A stretch of DNA of 64,000 nt from Gordonibacter faecis. Its GTDB lineage: Bacteria; Actinomycetota; Coriobacteriia; Coriobacteriales; Eggerthellaceae. The notes under the pieces are model-generated. The model worked only from the letters and a program-made list of their open reading frames with translations, searched no databases and was not told where the DNA came from. Where the stretch lies: contig NZ_JASJEU010000025.1 in NCBI RefSeq assembly GCF_030077735.1, positions 1 to 64,000 on the forward strand, in the 5' to 3' direction. Shown here one piece after another: positions 42,699 to 50,838 of this stretch. A program made the position numbers and the translations under genes. Each line of letters opens with the position of its first letter. Position 1 is the first letter of the stretch.

Positions 42699-45311
42699 AT
42701 GAAGACGTCCGACAAAACGATCTATAAGAACATGTCGCTGTGTTCTTTCGGCAACGGCGCAAACCTCACCGCGGTCGATTCCAAAGACGGCAAGATCGTT
42801 CGTATGCGCCCCGTGCACTACGACGAGCACTACACCAAGGAGGACTTGAACTACTGGACCATCAACGCAAAGGGCCACTCGTTCGAGCCGGGTATGAAAA
42901 CCCTGAACTCCCCGTTCACCTTTATCTACAAGACCCGCACGTATTCGCCGAACCGCATCCCCTTCCCGCTAAAGCGCGTGGACTGGGATCCCAAGGGCGA
43001 GCGCAATCCGCAAAACCGCGGCAAAAGCAAGTACGAGCGCATCAGCTGGGATGAAGCCACCGACATCATCGCCTCCGAGATTGTGCGCATCGACGAGACG
43101 TACGGACGCAACTCCATCTTCTGCCAGGGCGATGGCCACGGCGAAACGGGCTCCATCCACGGGCCCCACGGCACCATGGCGAACCTGCTGGATATGACCG
43201 GCGGCCTCACCATGCAGGCCCGCCAGCCCGACAGCTGGGAAGGCTGGTACTGGGGCGCCAAGCACGCCTGGGGCAACGAGCCGCTCGGCCAAAACACCCA
43301 CCAACACAACCTGTTCAAGGACATCTCCGAGAACTCCGACGCGGTGCTGTTCTGGGGCTGCGACCCCGAAACCACGCCGTGGGGCTGGTCGGGGCAGCAG
43401 GCAAGCCGCCTCTGCTTCTGGTTCACCGAAATTGGTGTGGAGCAGATTCACATTGCGCCCGACGTGAACTACGCGAACGCCGTGCACTCCGATAGGTGGA
43501 TTCCGGTACTTCCGAACACCGACGCCGCCATGCAGCTGGCCATTGCGTACGTATGGATGACCGAGGGCACCTACGACAAAGAGTACCTGGAAACCCACAC
43601 GGAGGGCTTCGACTGGTTTGAGTACTACGTGCTGGGCAACGAAGACGGCATTCCGAAGACACCCGAATGGGCCGAAGAGAAGTGCCACGTGCCCGCGTAC
43701 CGCATTAAGGCGCTTGCGCGTTACTGGGCCTCACACAACGTGTCCATCGGCCACTGCAACGGCGGCTCCTACATTCGCTCCTGCTATTCGCATGAGCCCG
43801 CCCGCCTTGAGGTGTACCTGCTGGCCATGCAGGCCGTGGGCAAGCCGGGCCGCAACCAGGTGAAATTCATCGAGTGGGCCCTCATTGGCATGGACTCCTT
43901 CAATCCCCTGCCTCCGGGACACTTCCTGCCCGAGGTGCGCGCATGTTACCACGGCTCCGTGCTGGGCGAGTTGCCCGCGTCCTTCATCCCCAAGACGCTC
44001 GTGCCGCAGTGCATCACGGTGAAGGAAGGCGAGAAGGTGGAGTGGTACGGCCACACCACAAGTCGCCACCATCGCACCGACCAGTTCAAGAAGTTCCAGT
44101 TCCCGCAGGACGGCGACCATGGCATCAAGATGATCTGGTCCGACTCACCGTGCTGGTCTACCTGCTGGAACGGTGGCAACGAATTCCAGGACGCCCTGCT
44201 CAGCCCCAGCCTTGAGTTCTTCTTGGTGCAGCACCCTTGGATGGAAAATGACACTCAGTTCGCCGATCTCATTTTGCCGGTGTCCACCACGCTGGAACTG
44301 GACGACTTCGGTGTTGACACGTACTCCGGCCAGTTCAACTCCATCATTTGGGAGCAGCATGCGTGCGACCGTCAGCACGAGTCGCTCTCCGATTACGAGG
44401 CGGTTGTTGAGGTTGCCAAGAAGCTGGAGAAGTACGGCGGTGTGTATGAAGACTGCGCCGCGCACCTCACGGGTGAAATGACCGTGGAGGAGTGGCAGGA
44501 AGTTGGCTATCAGGGCTCTGGCCTGCCCGAAGAGGAACAGGACCTGGAACTTATCAAGAAGCAGGGCTACCAGATGCTGCCCACCCGCGAGGGCTGGGAC
44601 CAGGAACCGGCCGGCATGATTGAGTTCTACGAAGACCCCGAGAACAACCCCATGGAAACGCCGACGGGCAAGATTGAGTTCTACTCCACCGGCCTGGCCA
44701 ACTTCTTCCCCGACGACCAAGAGCGCCAGCCCGTGGCTAAGTGGATAGAAGAATCCGAGACGCATCACGAGCGCATCAGCTGCGAACGCGCCAAGGATTA
44801 CCCCTTCCTGCTGGTGTCAAACCACCCACGTTGGCGCATTCACGCCAACTTCGACGACTGCCCGTGGACGCGTGAAATTGAGACGTGCAAGGTGGTGGGC
44901 GAAGACGGCTACGCCTACGAGCCCGTGTGGATTCACCCGACCGATGCCGAGAAGCTGGGCATTAAGAGCGGCGACATCGTTGAACTCTTTAACGAGCGCG
45001 GCACGGTACTGGGCGGCGCATACGTCACCGAGCGCATCATGCCAGGTGCGGTGCTGCAGGACCACGGCGCGGAAACCGACCCCATCGTCAGCGGTGTGGG
45101 TGGCATCGACCGCGGCGGCGCCAACAACCTCATCTGCCCCAGCAACACTTCTTCGAAGAATGCGGCAGGCGAAGTGACCGGCGGCTTCTTGGTGGGCGTG
45201 CGCAAGTGCGACATTAACGCGCTGATGGAGCAGTACCCCGAGGCGTTTGAGACCGAGCATTACACCATTGAGACGGGCACCAACGTCTACGACTATCTGC
45301 AGGAGGCTTAA
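42699..45311 (+). CDS. Molybdopterin oxidoreductase, pyrogallol transhydroxylase-type large subunit
   Basis: DMSO reductase-family enzyme (870 aa) without Tat signal and without the N-terminal Fe4S4 cysteine motif, so cytoplasmic. Both points, the length and the partner with a C-terminal beta-domain match the pyrogallol-phloroglucinol transhydroxylase of Pelobacter acidigallici. In that enzyme, from memory, Ser175 ligates molybdenum next to Asp174 and His144; here QPDSWEGW places Asp178-Ser179, and GDGHGETGSIHG places His147. The cofactor-binding blocks FWGCDPETTPWGW, NGGSYIRSC, SPCWSTCWNGGN and VSNHPRWRIHANF are intact. The reaction is probably hydroxyl transfer or removal on a polyphenol; exact substrate unknown. 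ATG 42699 follows GGAGGAGC. Confidence 0.88.
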   Translation: MKTSDKTIYKNMSLCSFGNGANLTAVDSKDGKIVRMRPVHYDEHYTKEDLNYWTINAKGHSFEPGMKTLNSPFTFIYKTRTYSPNRIPFPLKRVDWDPKGERNPQNRGKSKYERISWDEATDIIASEIVRIDETYGRNSIFCQGDGHGETGSIHGPHGTMANLLDMTGGLTMQARQPDSWEGWYWGAKHAWGNEPLGQNTHQHNLFKDISENSDAVLFWGCDPETTPWGWSGQQASRLCFWFTEIGVEQIHIAPDVNYANAVHSDRWIPVLPNTDAAMQLAIAYVWMTEGTYDKEYLETHTEGFDWFEYYVLGNEDGIPKTPEWAEEKCHVPAYRIKALARYWASHNVSIGHCNGGSYIRSCYSHEPARLEVYLLAMQAVGKPGRNQVKFIEWALIGMDSFNPLPPGHFLPEVRACYHGSVLGELPASFIPKTLVPQCITVKEGEKVEWYGHTTSRHHRTDQFKKFQFPQDGDHGIKMIWSDSPCWSTCWNGGNEFQDALLSPSLEFFLVQHPWMENDTQFADLILPVSTTLELDDFGVDTYSGQFNSIIWEQHACDRQHESLSDYEAVVEVAKKLEKYGGVYEDCAAHLTGEMTVEEWQEVGYQGSGLPEEEQDLELIKKQGYQMLPTREGWDQEPAGMIEFYEDPENNPMETPTGKIEFYSTGLANFFPDDQERQPVAKWIEESETHHERISCERAKDYPFLLVSNHPRWRIHANFDDCPWTREIETCKVVGEDGYAYEPVWIHPTDAEKLGIKSGDIVELFNERGTVLGGAYVTERIMPGAVLQDHGAETDPIVSGVGGIDRGGANNLICPSNTSSKNAAGEVTGGFLVGVRKCDINALMEQYPEAFETEHYTIETGTNVYDYLQEA

Positions 45312-45314
45312 AAG

Positions 45315-46124
45315 ATGAAGACTATTCTGTTCGACGCAAGCCTGTGCAACGGCTGCTACGGGTGCCAGATGGCCTGCAAGGACGAGCATTGCGGCAACGA
45401 CTGGAGCCCCATCGCCGCCGAGCAGCCTTTGACCGGCCAGTTCTGGTGCAAGGTGGAGCAGGAAACGCGCGGCAAAGTGCCCGAGGTGAAGGTACAATAC
45501 ACGCCCGTCATGTGCGGCCACTGCGACAACGCTGCCTGCATGGCCGCTGCAACTGACGGTGCGGTGTATCGCCGCGACGACGGCCTCATTATTATCGACC
45601 CGGTAAAGGCCAAGGGTCAGAAGGCCATCGTGGAGGCGTGCCCCGCTGGTGCCGTGTACTGGAACGAAGCGCTGGAACTTCCCCAGAAGTGCACGGGCTG
45701 CGCACACTTGCTGGATGACGGTTGGTCGGTTCCCCGCTGCGTCGATGTGTGCGCGACGGGCGCCCTCACCTACGTCGATGAGGCAGACGTGCCCGCCGAT
45801 GCCGTGCCCATGCCAGCCGTGGCTGAAAACCATCCGCACGTGTACTACCGCAACATCCCCAAGCGCTGGGTGTATGGCGTGCTGGTGGATCGCGGTGCCA
45901 ACGAGGTGATCATCGGTACGAAGGTGAGCCTCGTGGACGCCGAGGGCACCACGGTGGCCGAGGTAGACACCGACGAGTTTGGTGAGTTCCGCTTCAAGGA
46001 ATTGGATGAGAATGCCTACACCGTGCGCGCACAAGTGGCTGGCTTTGAGGAAGTGGTACTGACCGCCGACACGTCCGAGGGGGACGTGGTGTTGGGCGAC
46101 ATCTTCTTGAAGGCCGTCGCCTAG
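45315..46124 (+). CDS. Iron-sulfur subunit of the transhydroxylase-like enzyme
   Basis: Electron-transfer or structural subunit with cysteine sets for three Fe4S4 clusters (CNGCYGCQMAC, CGHCDNAACM, CPAGAVYW, CTGCAHLLDDGWSVPRC and VCATGAL). From about residue 185 it carries a beta-sandwich of the carboxypeptidase regulatory/Cna-B type (VYGVLVDRGANEVIIGTKV, TDEFGEFRFKELDENAY). Transhydroxylase small subunits have the same two-part build, supporting the assignment of the large subunit. 269 aa; starts 3 bases after the large subunit stop with AGGAGGC upstream. Confidence 0.9.
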   Translation: MKTILFDASLCNGCYGCQMACKDEHCGNDWSPIAAEQPLTGQFWCKVEQETRGKVPEVKVQYTPVMCGHCDNAACMAAATDGAVYRRDDGLIIIDPVKAKGQKAIVEACPAGAVYWNEALELPQKCTGCAHLLDDGWSVPRCVDVCATGALTYVDEADVPADAVPMPAVAENHPHVYYRNIPKRWVYGVLVDRGANEVIIGTKVSLVDAEGTTVAEVDTDEFGEFRFKELDENAYTVRAQVAGFEEVVLTADTSEGDVVLGDIFLKAVA

Positions 46125-46140
46125 GACACAGTGGGTTTCT

Positions 46141-46181
46141 CCCCTGCGGCGCTGGGGAAACGAGAGCGCCGCAGGGGTTTT
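46141..46181 (+). terminator. Terminator or attenuator between enzyme and carrier
   Basis: 13-bp perfect stem CCCCTGCGGCGCT / AGCGCCGCAGGGG followed by TTTTCT. It lies between the small subunit and the first carrier, so carrier expression is probably lower than that of the enzyme. Confidence 0.8.
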
Positions 46182-46208
46182 CTACAAGGAACACAGGAAG
46201 GGGTAACA

Positions 46209-47627
46209 ATGGCTGAAGCAGCCAAGAGCAACAAGGTTCTCTTCAAGTGGATATGGATCGCTGTTGCCGCTCTACTTATTATCATTGGCCAGTTTGGCCC
46301 GCTGTGGTCGCCCGACCTGACGCGCGAGGGACAAGCCGCCATCATGGTGCTGTTGGCCGCCGTTGTCATGTGGGCGACCGAAGCGCTCCCTTTGCCCATC
46401 ACGTCGCTTGTCATGGTGGCCATGTGTGGCTTTTTGGCCATCGCACCTTATAACGACATTTGGGCCGCCACGTTCACCGGATCGCTCTGGATGTTCATTG
46501 GCATCTTTGGCTTCACGACGTTTTTGGGGGTATCCACCTTCCCTCAACGCCTCATTGCAATGGTGGTGCGCCTGGTGAAAGGCAAGATCAACCTTGTCAT
46601 TTTGGGCTTCATGATCATCTGCTGCGTCATTTCGGTGGTCATGTCCAACATCGCACTGACTGCCATCATGATGGGCTTCGCCGCTTCGCTTCTGCGTGCG
46701 GCTGACGCCGAGCCTGGCAAGTCCAACCTGGGCCGCTGCCTGGCGCTGGCCATTCCGTTCGCCGTTATGTTCGGCGGCTGCCTTCTGCCTTCCGGCACGC
46801 CCATCAACGTGGTGGTGCTCGGTCTGGCCGAAACGGCGTGCGGTGTGACCATCAGCTTCGCCGAGTGGTTCGGCTACACCATTATCCCGGTGACGCTGAG
46901 CCTTCTGGCCTGCTGGATCATTCTCATCAAGGTGTACAAGCCCGAACCGCTGAGCCAGGAAACCGTAGATAAGTTCCTGAACGAGGTATCCTCGCTACCC
47001 CCGATGGATTTCAAGGAGAAGTTCAACATCGGCGTGCTTCTGGTGGCGCTCGTGTGCTGGATTGCCAGCTCCTGGATTCCGGCGCTCAACACCACGTTTG
47101 TAGCGCTGGTGGCCCTGGGTCTTCTGTTCCTGCCCGGCACCTCCATGATTACCACGAAGCAGTACCGCTCCGAGAGCCCTTGGGACATCCTGCTTATGAT
47201 GGCCTCCATCAATGGCATTGTGGCCGCTATGTCGGCCGCCGGTTCCGTCGCCTGGATTGTGAACCTGCTTCTGGGCGTGACCTCTGGCATGAGCTTCGTG
47301 ATGCTGTTTTTGGTTATTAGCGTGGTGCTGGCTATCGTGCACAACTTCTTCCCCTCGGGCCCGGGTCTGGCTGCCCTCGTCACCGCTCCGGTGCTGGGTC
47401 TGGTGGCTGCCGTGGGTGGCAACTTTACCGCCACCATTCTTATGCTGGCTCTGTGGTGCGCCCTCTGCTTCCTCGTGCCGCTGGACTCCGTACTATTGGT
47501 GTCGTATGCCGGCGGGTATTACAAGTTTAATGAGATGTGGAAGGGTGGCCTTCCCGTCACGCTTGCCACCATGGTGTTCTTCAGCGCGTTTCTGCTGATA
47601 GTTCCACCACTTTTGGGCGCCGCATAA
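46209..47627 (+). CDS. SLC13/DASS-type carrier
   Basis: Sodium- or proton-coupled anion carrier (472 aa, about 11-12 membrane segments). The two SNT-like re-entrant motifs of the family are seen as SGTPINVVVLG and FPSGPGLAALV, with WATEALPLPITSLVM at the N-side. Family substrates are di- and tricarboxylates, but other aromatic or organic acids are possible; given its place after the enzyme, it may import the phenolic substrate or exchange product. ATG 46209 has AGGAAGGGG upstream. Confidence 0.88.
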   Translation: MAEAAKSNKVLFKWIWIAVAALLIIIGQFGPLWSPDLTREGQAAIMVLLAAVVMWATEALPLPITSLVMVAMCGFLAIAPYNDIWAATFTGSLWMFIGIFGFTTFLGVSTFPQRLIAMVVRLVKGKINLVILGFMIICCVISVVMSNIALTAIMMGFAASLLRAADAEPGKSNLGRCLALAIPFAVMFGGCLLPSGTPINVVVLGLAETACGVTISFAEWFGYTIIPVTLSLLACWIILIKVYKPEPLSQETVDKFLNEVSSLPPMDFKEKFNIGVLLVALVCWIASSWIPALNTTFVALVALGLLFLPGTSMITTKQYRSESPWDILLMMASINGIVAAMSAAGSVAWIVNLLLGVTSGMSFVMLFLVISVVLAIVHNFFPSGPGLAALVTAPVLGLVAAVGGNFTATILMLALWCALCFLVPLDSVLLVSYAGGYYKFNEMWKGGLPVTLATMVFFSAFLLIVPPLLGAA

Positions 47628-47656
47628 GCGCTTCTGCATGGTTCTACATGAGCGTG

Positions 47657-47692
47657 AGCCCCTTTCTGCGGGAGGGCGGGAAGGGGCTTGTC
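47657..47692 (+). terminator. Weak hairpin between the two carriers
   Basis: 8-bp arms AGCCCCTT / AAGGGGCT, loop of 16, then TGTC. Weak. Confidence 0.45.
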
Positions 47693-47730
47693 TATAAGGG
47701 GACGTTACTGTAATCTCGGGGGGATACATC

Positions 47731-49155
47731 GTGTCTGGAGCCGTTTTGCAATCCTCATTGCGACCGCGCGCTATAATCTGCATCCTTATTGCCGCCGCCC
47801 TCGTGGCCGCAACCGCACTTGCCCCATCCACACCCGGCCTCTCGTACGAGGGACGCATGGTGCTGGGTATTCTCGGCGCAGGCATCCTCCTGTGGGTGAC
47901 CGAGTCGCTGCCACTTCCCGCCACGGCGCTCTTGGTGCTGGTAATGATGCCCCTCATGGGCGCCTGTTCCTTCGAGGAAGCATACGCCAACGCCATTGGC
48001 TCAACGGTGTTTTTCCTCATGGGCACGTTCGCCTTCACCGTGGCACTTGACGCCACGTCCATCCCCACCCGCATTGCCGCGCGCGTGCTGAAGTGGTCGG
48101 GCACCAACACCAACAAGATGCTGCTCGGCTTCATGTGTGCCACAGCATTTCTGTCGTTTTTCATGTCCGATGTCGCCGCGTGCGGCGTGTTTATCTCGGT
48201 GGGCAAACGACTACTGGAGTTGAACGAAGCTGAGAAGTTGAAGTCGCCCATGGGCAAGGCGCTCATGATAGCCATTCCCTGGGCGTCGTATGCTGGCGGT
48301 TGTGCCGTCATGACGGGCAACGGCTGCAACGTGGTGACGGTGGGGCTGTTCTCGTCGCTGTTTGGCGTGAACATGAACTTCATCGAATGGTCGATGCTGG
48401 GCTTTCCTTTCTGCCTCATTATGCTTGCGGTCTCGTGGTTTGTCATTACGCGGCGCTTTAAGCCCGAGCCCATCTCGCAGGCATCCATTGATGCCACCGC
48501 GTCCGAGGTGTCGAACATGGGCCGCCTCACCCGCCCTGAGATTCTCACGATGGTTATTATTGCGCTGGCTATGGTGTTCTGGATTCTCAGTTCGTGGTTT
48601 AGCTTTTTGAACACCGCTATGATTGCCGTGTTCGCCGTGGTACTGCTGTCGGTGCCCGGCTGCTCAACGCTGGAGTTTAAGACGCTCGTGTCGCGCATGA
48701 ACTGGGGCGTACTCATCATGATCATGTGCATTCTGTCCGTCTCACACTTCGTGGTGACCACGGGTGCCGGTGACTGGATGGTGACCACCGTGATGGGAGC
48801 GCTCCCCGAAAGTTGGAAGACACCGTTCGCCGTGTTGGTGGTGCTGTCAACTATCGGCGCGGTCGTACATAACGTTGTGCCGGTTGGGCCCGCTGTGGCA
48901 GGCATCCTCGCCTACCCGTTCGGCGTGATAGCGGGCGACTTCGGCATTAGTATGTACTGCATGCTGATGGTAGTTGCCTGGCAGGCTTCGCTCGCCTACA
49001 TTCTGCCGCTCGACTGCGTACCCATTCTCACATACTCCACGGGCTATTATCGTATGTCTGACATGGCGCGCATCGGCTGGATCCCCACCGTGGTGCTTAT
49101 CGCACTCACCGCCACGTTACTGCCAGCCCTGTGCGCAGTGTTTGGGTTTGCGTAA
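47731..49155 (+). CDS. Second SLC13/DASS-type carrier
   Basis: Paralogue of the preceding carrier (474 aa), with LLWVTESLPLPATALLV, SDVAACGVFISVG, MTGNGCNVVTVG and HNVVPVGPAVAGIL at the matching places. The first motif has GN in place of SGT, so the anion site may differ, fitting a different substrate (for example product instead of precursor). It starts with GTG 47731 after CGGGGGGAT. Probably the last gene of the enzyme operon. Confidence 0.87.
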   Translation: MSGAVLQSSLRPRAIICILIAAALVAATALAPSTPGLSYEGRMVLGILGAGILLWVTESLPLPATALLVLVMMPLMGACSFEEAYANAIGSTVFFLMGTFAFTVALDATSIPTRIAARVLKWSGTNTNKMLLGFMCATAFLSFFMSDVAACGVFISVGKRLLELNEAEKLKSPMGKALMIAIPWASYAGGCAVMTGNGCNVVTVGLFSSLFGVNMNFIEWSMLGFPFCLIMLAVSWFVITRRFKPEPISQASIDATASEVSNMGRLTRPEILTMVIIALAMVFWILSSWFSFLNTAMIAVFAVVLLSVPGCSTLEFKTLVSRMNWGVLIMIMCILSVSHFVVTTGAGDWMVTTVMGALPESWKTPFAVLVVLSTIGAVVHNVVPVGPAVAGILAYPFGVIAGDFGISMYCMLMVVAWQASLAYILPLDCVPILTYSTGYYRMSDMARIGWIPTVVLIALTATLLPALCAVFGFA

Positions 49156-49271
49156 GAGAAAGGTGCGCCTTCAGGTGTTTCGAATGCGTCTCAGGTTGAG
49201 AAGCAAAAGAGGAACTTCTAAGTTATAAGTATGATTTTCACAATAATAAATACCTGATGAAAATACCCCTA

Positions 49272-49306
49272 GCGAAGCGTCGGCATGCATCCCCGTCCCC
49301 CGGCGC
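49272..49306 (+). terminator. Terminator after the carrier operon
   Basis: CGAAGCG (49273-49279) pairs with CGCTTCG (49294-49300), extended by CGG/CCGG; six T follow. Confidence 0.7.
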
Positions 49307-49640
49307 TTCGTTTTTTCATTCTTTAATTCAGTAGTCTTTAAATCAATATTCCTTTTTTCATGCCTCAATTTTTCATGCCTCGTTTTTTATTCCCTTTTTG
49401 ATCCAAAAAGGGTGAGCAGATGTTTCACGTGAAACAATGCCATTCGTTTTTTCGTGTCACTCGTTTTTTGTGTTGGTAGTTTTACGTGCTGTTCTTCCTT
49501 TCGTTCGTGTCATTCATTTTCATGTCGCTCGTTTTTTCGTTTTTGCGTGCTGTTGTTTTCGCTTTTTTGATACTCGTTTTTTCGTGTGCGGAAAGTTTTC
49601 CTTTGGGAACTTTTCTTGCAGTCATTGATCCACTCTCATA
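49307..49640 (+). repeat. T-rich tract with repeated CGTTTTTTCG units
   Basis: Strong strand bias: long T runs on the plus strand, with variants of (C)TCGTTTTTTCGTG at about 49380, 49443, 49459, 49528 and 49573 and TTCATGCCTC-type repeats near 49358 and 49371. No convincing gene. A parS-like site lies inside. Confidence 0.6.
49421..49436. promoter_or_regulatory. parS-like ParB binding site
   Basis: TGTTTCACGTGAAACA is a perfect 16-bp palindrome identical to the bacterial parS consensus (TGTTNCACGTGAAACA). Chromosomal parS sites usually cluster near the replication origin and are bound by ParB. No parAB or dnaA is in the window. Confidence 0.85.
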
Positions 49641-49657
49641 AAAGTTATTTATACCTC

Positions 49658-49693
49658 TTGACGCCCGATACTATGCAACGTATAGTATCGGGC
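49658..49693 (+). promoter_or_regulatory. Promoter overlapped by a palindromic operator (padR operon)
   Basis: TTGACG (49658-49663) and TATAGT (49681-49686) with 17 bases between. A perfect inverted repeat GCCCGATACTAT / ATAGTATCGGGC (49663-49674 and 49682-49693) covers spacer and -10, the expected place for self-repression by the PadR protein encoded 16 bases downstream. Confidence 0.85.
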
Positions 49694-49708
49694 GAAAGGA
49701 GGTATACG

Positions 49709-50023
49709 ATGGACGCTCAAATGAAGCGCGGCTTTTTGGAAGTCTGCGTGCTCGCCTCAATCAATCGGCAGGATTCGTATGGCTACCAGATAGTCAAAGA
49801 CGTGCCTTCCATTCTGAATTTGACTGAGTCGACGCTGTATCCCCTGCTCAAGCGCTTGGAATCAGCAGGGCTGCTCACCACGTACGCGGTGGAGCACAAC
49901 GGGCGTTTGCGCAAGTACTACCGCATCACCGACGCGGGCGTGCGCCACATCGATGAGTTTCTGCGCGAGCAGGACGACATCGTCTCCATCTACGAATACG
50001 TGAAACGAGGTGCAAACCGATGA
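49709..50023 (+). CDS. PadR-family transcriptional regulator
   Basis: Short winged-helix repressor (104 aa) of the PadR-s1 type: FLEVCVLASINRQDSYGYQIV, TESTLYPLLKRLESAGLL and GRLRKYYRITDAG are the family core. It probably represses its own operon through the palindrome over the promoter and is released by envelope stress or an antimicrobial, as known for relatives. ATG 49709 follows AAAGGAGG. The stop overlaps the next start (ATGA). Confidence 0.93.
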   Translation: MDAQMKRGFLEVCVLASINRQDSYGYQIVKDVPSILNLTESTLYPLLKRLESAGLLTTYAVEHNGRLRKYYRITDAGVRHIDEFLREQDDIVSIYEYVKRGANR

Positions 50024-50838
50024 ACAAGACCGAGTTTACTGAAGCGCTGCGACGCGCACTCGGCAAGTTGCCGTCGTATGAAGTTGAGCAATCGATTTCG
50101 TTTTATGCCGAAATGATTGACGACCGCATGGAAGACGGCATGACCGAAGCGGAAGCCGTGGCCGCGCTGGGGCCCGTCGATACTATTGCAGCGCAGATCA
50201 TCGCCGAGACGCCGCCCATCCCGAAGGCCATCGCAAAGGCGAACACTGGCAGCCGCACTTTAAACATTGTGCTTCTGGCGGTGTTCTCTCCTCTTTGGGT
50301 GCCTATCGTACTGGCGTTGGCTATGGCGGTGTTTGCCGTGTATCTGTCCATTTGGATGGTGGTGGTGGCACTGTGGACTGTCGTGGTCATGCTGCTTCTG
50401 TGTGCACCCATTGGCATCTGGGGCTTGGTGTATAGCCTCTCCACCGGCTTTCCGCTGACGGGCCTGTGGCTTTTGGGCTGCGGGTTGGCCGGCGCGGGGC
50501 TGGGACTGTTTGCCTGGTTCGGCGTGCTGGCTGCCAGCAAGGGACTAGTGCAGCTCACGCACACGTTCGCCTGCTGGATTAAGAGTTTGTTCGTGAAACG
50601 GCGCACCAAGGGCGAAGAGGCTGGTGTGACAGGAATGCCCGGTGCTTTCCCCGGCGGCTATCCGCCTGCGCCGCCCGCACCCCCTACACCAACTGGATAC
50701 AACGGGGCACCAGCAGGTTTTGCCACCTGCCCTCCACCCTCCCCCTACCCCTATCCGCCCACCTCTCCCCTGCCCACTGCGCCGCTGGCCGGGCAGCCGA
50801 ACTCGGAAGGAGCGCCGAGCCATGACCACCGCGCGTAA
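50020..50838 (+). CDS. DUF1700 membrane protein
   Basis: Begins with the DUF1700 segment (MNKTEFTEALRRALGKLP, FYAEMIDDRMEDGMTEAEAVAALG), followed by three to four membrane segments (residues about 88-190) and a Pro/Tyr-rich cytoplasmic tail (GGYPPAPPAPPTPTGYNG). PadR-DUF1700-DUF4097 trios are common in Gram-positives and resemble parts of envelope-stress systems. Here all three overlap. Confidence 0.9.
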   Translation: MNKTEFTEALRRALGKLPSYEVEQSISFYAEMIDDRMEDGMTEAEAVAALGPVDTIAAQIIAETPPIPKAIAKANTGSRTLNIVLLAVFSPLWVPIVLALAMAVFAVYLSIWMVVVALWTVVVMLLLCAPIGIWGLVYSLSTGFPLTGLWLLGCGLAGAGLGLFAWFGVLAASKGLVQLTHTFACWIKSLFVKRRTKGEEAGVTGMPGAFPGGYPPAPPAPPTPTGYNGAPAGFATCPPPSPYPYPPTSPLPTAPLAGQPNSEGAPSHDHRA

